A stretch of 31,950 nt of DNA from assembly GCA_046714355.1 (NCBI GenBank), contig JBKKAR010000064.1, forward strand, positions 1 through 31,950, given 5' to 3'. Below the pieces are notes generated by a model that saw only the letters and a program-made list of their open reading frames with translations, made no database searches and was not told the DNA's origin. This document shows, in pieces, positions 28,830 to 31,950 of this stretch. A program made the translations under genes and the position numbers. Numbering within the stretch: position 1 is the first letter of the stretch; each line of letters opens with the position of its first letter. This DNA comes from JACDAN01 sp046714355 (GTDB lineage Bacteria > Actinomycetota > Thermoleophilia > Gaiellales > Gaiellaceae).

Positions 28830-29530
28830 GGCGCGGTCGCCGTCTCACTCGCCGCGTTCTCGGCGATGAGCAAAGCGCCGAACGACTCGCGCACGAGCTC
28901 GTCGAACTCGAGCGGGAGCGTGCCGTCGGACCGCGCGTAGTCACGGAGCGACAGGACGAGCGCCGCCTGCTCTTCCTGCCGGCTGTCGTCTGCTCGATCG
29001 CGGACGAGGCGCTGGAGCTCCCAGATGTTCCACTCGCGCGGCGGGCCGCTGTAGACCGGCACCGGTTCGGGCTGGAGCTCGGGCTCGGGTTTCGGTTCGG
29101 GCTCGGGTTCCGGCTCGGGCTCAGGCTGAGGCTCCGGCGCCGGCGGCTCGGGGACAGGCGGCGGACCGCTGGCCAGAATCGCCCGCGCGCTTCGCTCGCT
29201 GACCGCAAGCTCCGGCTCGGCCGCCGGTTCTGGTTCGGGTTCCGGCTCGAGCGCGACCGCCTCCGGCGCCGGGGCAGGCTCCACCTCGACGCGCTCCACG
29301 TGGCGCGGCGGCTCCGGCTCGGCGCGTGGCGGCTTCTCGTCGACCGCATCCGCGCCGGCTGCCAGGGCGGCCTGCCTCGCACTCGCGCGCTCGACGAGCG
29401 CAACCAGCACCAGGGCCACCGCCATCAGCGCGACGATCACGACAGGTTCGAGCCGCGCGAGCCCGGCACCGAGGGCGACCAGAACCAGAAACGCCGTCTC
29501 GAGTGCGAAGCGGAACGGCGCCGACGGCAT
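28826..29530 (-). CDS. Two-helix membrane protein with Pro-Glu repeats, hypothetical
   Basis: 234 residues from the ATG at 29530 (a TTG nine bases upstream is possible). Two adjacent helices span about 13-47. A disordered Pro/Glu/Ala region follows (about 65-160) with EP runs at 94-107 and 127-158, then a charged C-terminal domain (WNIWELQRLVRDRADD, LPLEFDELVRESFGALL) that looks helical. The helix pair aligns without gaps to that of the next gene upstream, with about 23 identities in 42 positions, so they are duplicates. Family not recognised. The C-terminal domain probably faces the cytoplasm, where it could meet DivIVA; this is inference. Confidence 0.75.
   Translation of the reverse strand: MPSAPFRFALETAFLVLVALGAGLARLEPVVIVALMAVALVLVALVERASARQAALAAGADAVDEKPPRAEPEPPRHVERVEVEPAPAPEAVALEPEPEPEPAAEPELAVSERSARAILASGPPPVPEPPAPEPQPEPEPEPEPEPKPEPELQPEPVPVYSGPPREWNIWELQRLVRDRADDSRQEEQAALVLSLRDYARSDGTLPLEFDELVRESFGALLIAENAASETATAP
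29057..29152 (-). repeat. Imperfect hexanucleotide repeat encoding Pro-Glu
   Basis: Repeats of the type GGCTCG/GGTTCG (plus strand) encode an EPEPEP-type run at residues 127-158 of the membrane protein. A shorter run is at 29210-29251. Such tracts vary in length by slippage. Confidence 0.7.
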
Positions 29531-29543
29531 GCCGCCCAACCGC

Positions 29544-29840
29544 CTACGCTCCCTCGCCGTCGCGCTGGGCTTCGGCTACCGCAGCCACCGGTTCAGGCGC
29601 GGGCTCGACAGCCGTCGGGTTCGGAGCAACCGGCTCCACGACGAGGTGTTCCCGCTGGAACGTCGGGAAGCGCGGCCCCTCGGCCCAGACCGCCAGTTCG
29701 AAGAGGCAGACGAGCAGCCAAGCGACGGCCATGACGACAACGATCGCCGTCGCACTGAGCTGGGCGACGCCGGTACCGATCGCAACCGCGATCAGGAAAC
29801 CGGCTTCGAGCGCGAACCGCGGCTCAAATCCTCTCTGCAC
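29544..29840 (-). CDS. Two-helix membrane protein, paralogue of the next gene
   Basis: 98 residues. PRFALEAGFLIAVAIGTG begins the first helix, and MAVAWLLVCLFELAV ends the second; the tail is short and rich in Pro, Val and Ala (EPVAPNPTAVEP). The helix pair aligns with that of the 28826-29530 protein, but the long Pro-Glu linker and the C-terminal domain are missing. The start is GTG at 29840, within a 15-nt palindrome; no better start is in frame. A TAGCCT box lies 9 nt upstream. It immediately follows the DivIVA-like gene. Confidence 0.7.
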   Translation of the reverse strand: MQRGFEPRFALEAGFLIAVAIGTGVAQLSATAIVVVMAVAWLLVCLFELAVWAEGPRFPTFQREHLVVEPVAPNPTAVEPAPEPVAAVAEAQRDGEGA

Positions 29841-29848
29841 AGTGCAGA
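29834..29848. repeat. 15-nt palindrome over a start codon
   Basis: TCTGCAC-A-GTGCAGA, perfect 7-base arms around one A, covering the GTG start at 29840. It could be an operator or a start-masking hairpin; it may also be chance. Confidence 0.4.
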
Positions 29849-29852
29849 AAGG

Positions 29853-30701
29853 CTACTGCGACCCGGGGCTGTCTTCGGTCGGCTTCGGCTTGGAGGCCGG
29901 CTCTTCCGTGCCCGACTCCTGCTGCTCGGGCTCGGGAGCCGCCGCGACGGGTGTCGGGCGGGGCGGAAGCTCCACCGGCGCTGGAGCGTCGGTCTCGACC
30001 TGTGCCGCGCGGACGATCGCCTCCGAGACGCCGGCCATCGCTTCGTCGCCGAGGCCGGCAGCCGACAGGAACTGCTCAGCGCCCTGCTGCGCGCGGGCCA
30101 TGATCGCGGTCGCCTGTGCGCGCGCCCACTCCAGGGTCTGCTCAACCTCGGCCCGGGCGGAGTTCGTGAGCTCGGTCGCCTGATGGCGCGACTGCTCGAG
30201 CAGCCGTGCGCCCCGCGCCTCCGCCTCGCGAAGCTCCTGCGTAGCCTGCCGATTCGCATCGGCGAGCAGCTGGCGGGCCTCGTTGCGCGCTGCGGTGACA
30301 ATCTCCGCGCGCTGGCGCTCGCTCTCCTGCCGGAATCGCTCGATCTCCGCGTCGCGACGAGTGAGCTCGGACTGACGGCGGCGCACCTCCTGCTCCGTCT
30401 TGCCGAGCTGCGCGGCGGAAGCCCGTTGCGCGTCGATCTCAAGGACGTCGGCGAACTCGGCCGCCTCACGGATCAGGTGCAACGCGTCCATCCGAACGGC
30501 GTGTCCGGTTGGCTCGACCTGCGAGCTCTGCCCGGCCGCCTGGAGCACGCGCAGCTGTGCCTGCAGCTGGACGACGTGGCGCCGAAAGGCGTCGAAGGCG
30601 TCCCGTACCCGGTCTGCGTCGTAGCCCTGCTCGGCGACGGGCAGGTCCTCGACCCGGGGAAGCGAGGTCATCGTGGGCTGTTCGCGCTCTTCTTGTGCCA
30701 T
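29853..30701 (-). CDS. DivIVA-like coiled-coil protein
   Basis: 282 residues. An N-terminal DivIVA-like part (QGYDADRVRDAFDAFRRHV, residues ~25-45) is followed by a long coiled coil at about 85-205 rich in Gln, Arg, Glu and Ala, and a disordered Pro/Glu tail. DivIVA/Wag31 proteins bind curved membrane at cell poles and septa and guide wall growth. The N-terminal motif is looser than in true DivIVA, so a related scaffolding role is possible. The ATG at 30701 has a good ribosome site (AGAGGA, 5-6 nt away), unlike the leaderless starts elsewhere. It heads the envelope gene group. Confidence 0.75.
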   Translation of the reverse strand: MAQEEREQPTMTSLPRVEDLPVAEQGYDADRVRDAFDAFRRHVVQLQAQLRVLQAAGQSSQVEPTGHAVRMDALHLIREAAEFADVLEIDAQRASAAQLGKTEQEVRRRQSELTRRDAEIERFRQESERQRAEIVTAARNEARQLLADANRQATQELREAEARGARLLEQSRHQATELTNSARAEVEQTLEWARAQATAIMARAQQGAEQFLSAAGLGDEAMAGVSEAIVRAAQVETDAPAPVELPPRPTPVAAAPEPEQQESGTEEPASKPKPTEDSPGSQ

Positions 30702-30742
30702 GGGTTCCTCTCTGATTCGCCGCGGGAAGCGAAAACCTGCCG

Positions 30743-30748
30743 AAAGTA
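30743..30748 (-). promoter_or_regulatory. Candidate -10 box for the DivIVA-like gene
   Basis: TACTTT on the minus strand, about 41 nt before the ATG at 30701, leaving a short leader that contains the ribosome binding site. No clear -35 was seen. Confidence 0.35.
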
Positions 30749-30749
30749 T

Positions 30750-30764
30750 GCCGACAGAATCGGC
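30750..30764 (-). terminator. Small hairpin after aspS
   Basis: GCCGA-TTCTG-TCGGC, a five-pair stem starting eight bases after the aspS stop. It is followed by ATACTTTC, which has few U's, so this is at best a weak terminator. Confidence 0.3.
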
Positions 30765-30771
30765 GAATTAC

Positions 30772-31950
30772 CTAGCTGGGTTTAGCTTCGGTCCCCAGCG
30801 TCCGTATTCCCAGCTCCCGAAGGACCTCCTGCGGCATGGGAGTCGGGGCGCCCGTGAGCGGATCGGACCCGCTCGCGACCTTGGGAAAAGCGGTCACTTC
30901 GCGGATGTTCGGCTCGCCGGCCATCAGCGCGACGAAGCGGTCGATCCCCATCGCGAAGCCGCCGTGCGGCGGCGCGCCCATCGCGAGGGCATCGAGCAGG
31001 AAGCCGAACTTCTCCTGCGCCTCCTCCTCGCTGAGCCCCATGGTTCGGAAGACGGCACGTTGCACGTTCGGGTCGTGGATCCGAATCGAGCCCGAGCCGA
31101 GCTCCCAGCCGTTCCAGATCAGGTCGTAGTGCTGGCTGAGCGCTGCGCCCGGATCCTGCTCCACGAGCTCCTCGTGGCCCGCGATCGGGGAGGTGAACGG
31201 ATGGTGCATGAACGTCCAATTGCCCGTGTTCTCGTCCCGTTGGAAGAGCGGAAAGTCGATCACCCAGCTGAAGTTCTCGTCGCCCGAGTCCGCCAACTCG
31301 AGCTCTCTTCCAAGGTGCGTGCGCAGGCCGCCGAGGACACGCTCCACCGCTGCCCGGTCGTCGGCAGCGAAGAGGACCGTCGTTCCCGGCTCCGAACGGA
31401 ACGCCTCGAGCTCCTGCTCGGTGAGAAACTTCGCGATCGGTGAGCGCACATCCCCGTCGTCGTTGACGAGATAGGCCAGCCCCTTCGCGCCCCATTCCTT
31501 CGCGACCTCCTCGAGCCGCGCGAGCTCTGTCCGCGAGAACGCGCGAGGCGCGACCAGGAAGCGAACGGTCGGCGCGTTCGCGAAGACGCCGAACTCGGAT
31601 CCCCTTGTCAGCTCGGTGGCGTCCTGGATCTCGAGCCCGAAGCGAAGATCCGGTTTGTCCGTCCCGTACCGCGCCATCGCCTCGGCGTGGGTCATGCGCG
31701 CGAACGGACGGGTGGGCGCGTCCCGTCCGACAGCCTCGAATGCAGCGACGACCGCCTGCTCGAGCACGTCGAGCACGTCTTCCCGCTCGACGAACGCCAA
31801 CTCGAGGTCGAGCTGGCGGAACTCGAACTGACGGTCGGCGCGGAGATCCTCGTCCCGCCAGCAAGTCGCGATCTGGTAGTAGCGGTCGAGCCCACCAATC
31901 ACGCAGAGCTGCTTGAAGATCTGCGGCGACTGGGCGAGCGCGAAGAAGCG
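30772..31950 (-). CDS. aspS: Aspartyl-tRNA synthetase, C-terminal two-thirds
   Basis: 392 residues; the N-terminal anticodon-binding domain and start lie beyond base 31950. The first visible residues RFFALAQSPQIFKQL are the class II substrate motif of AspRS. Then come YYQIATCWRDEDLRADRQ (motif 2), the bacterial GAD insertion domain (about 115-235 of this fragment), DFPLFQRDE, HHPFTSP, and motif 3 GGFAMGIDRFVALMAG. It charges tRNA-Asp; whether it also misacylates tRNA-Asn cannot be decided without the N-terminus. The reading frame is intact to the window edge. Confidence 0.97.
   Translation of the reverse strand, partial: RFFALAQSPQIFKQLCVIGGLDRYYQIATCWRDEDLRADRQFEFRQLDLELAFVEREDVLDVLEQAVVAAFEAVGRDAPTRPFARMTHAEAMARYGTDKPDLRFGLEIQDATELTRGSEFGVFANAPTVRFLVAPRAFSRTELARLEEVAKEWGAKGLAYLVNDDGDVRSPIAKFLTEQELEAFRSEPGTTVLFAADDRAAVERVLGGLRTHLGRELELADSGDENFSWVIDFPLFQRDENTGNWTFMHHPFTSPIAGHEELVEQDPGAALSQHYDLIWNGWELGSGSIRIHDPNVQRAVFRTMGLSEEEAQEKFGFLLDALAMGAPPHGGFAMGIDRFVALMAGEPNIREVTAFPKVASGSDPLTGAPTPMPQEVLRELGIRTLGTEAKPS

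Noticed and set aside
1..31950. CRISPR arrays, prophage, transposase genes or defence systems
   Set aside because: No regularly spaced repeats and no matching protein families were found.

Overview
This is about 32 kb of GC-rich chromosomal DNA in which every convincing gene lies on the minus strand, so transcription runs from high to low coordinates. The gene set is almost all housekeeping: aspS, alaS, mnmA, the shikimate pathway, efp, acetyl-CoA carboxylase parts, nusB, recN and pyrG. The order tlyA-nadK-recN-steA-mctB-(extra gene)-pyrG matches the actinobacterial core order known from Mycobacterium. An aroK-aroB fusion, a SigB-family sigma factor, a DUF3866 protein and the base composition suggest a deep-branching actinobacterium, most likely Thermoleophilia (Gaiellales/Solirubrobacterales-like). 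That placement is an inference from gene content. I saw no transposase, phage gene, CRISPR array, rRNA or tRNA.

Layout in transcription order. (1) 31950-28401: the 3' part of aspS, then a cell-envelope group: a DivIVA-like coiled-coil protein, two paralogous two-helix membrane proteins and an RlpA-like barrel protein. (2) 28400-26864: a structured noncoding stretch with a 28-nt palindrome, then mnmA with an unusual N-terminal extension. (3) 26808-25669: an RsbW-like protein without visible ATP-binding motifs, and its SigB-family sigma factor. (4) 25625-16721: alaS-ruvX-mltG-aroE-aroC-aroKB-aroQ-pepQ-efp. This holds aroE, aroK, aroB, aroQ and aroC of the shikimate pathway. (5) 16682-9959: a DUF1361 membrane protein, a carboxyltransferase-like/BCCP fusion, accC, nusB, a small XseB-position protein, a short-chain isoprenyl diphosphate synthase, tlyA and nadK. 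(6) 9862-3258: recN, steA, mctB, a glycosyltransferase/PNPT-like fusion and pyrG. (7) 3191-1: a secreted cysteine-containing protein, a one-helix protein, an M20 peptidase, a DUF3866 protein and a truncated aldo/keto reductase.

Two layout rules stand out. Genes inside operons are often coupled by 1-4 base start/stop overlaps (GTGA, ATGA, TGATG) or by overlaps of about 8-26 bases. Genes that begin a transcription block instead tend to carry a TANNNT hexamer 6 or 7 nt before the start codon, which is the signature of leaderless actinobacterial transcripts. I count ten such genes.

I found no obvious defence or biosynthetic system. The most unusual items are a BCCP fused to a carboxyltransferase domain that has lost all four metal ligands; pepQ and aroE, neither of which has an ATG/GTG/TTG start where the protein should begin; two intergenic palindromes with different arms but identical flanks; a GT2 glycosyltransferase fused to a miniature MraY/WecA-like domain; and the RsbW-like protein without its kinase motifs.
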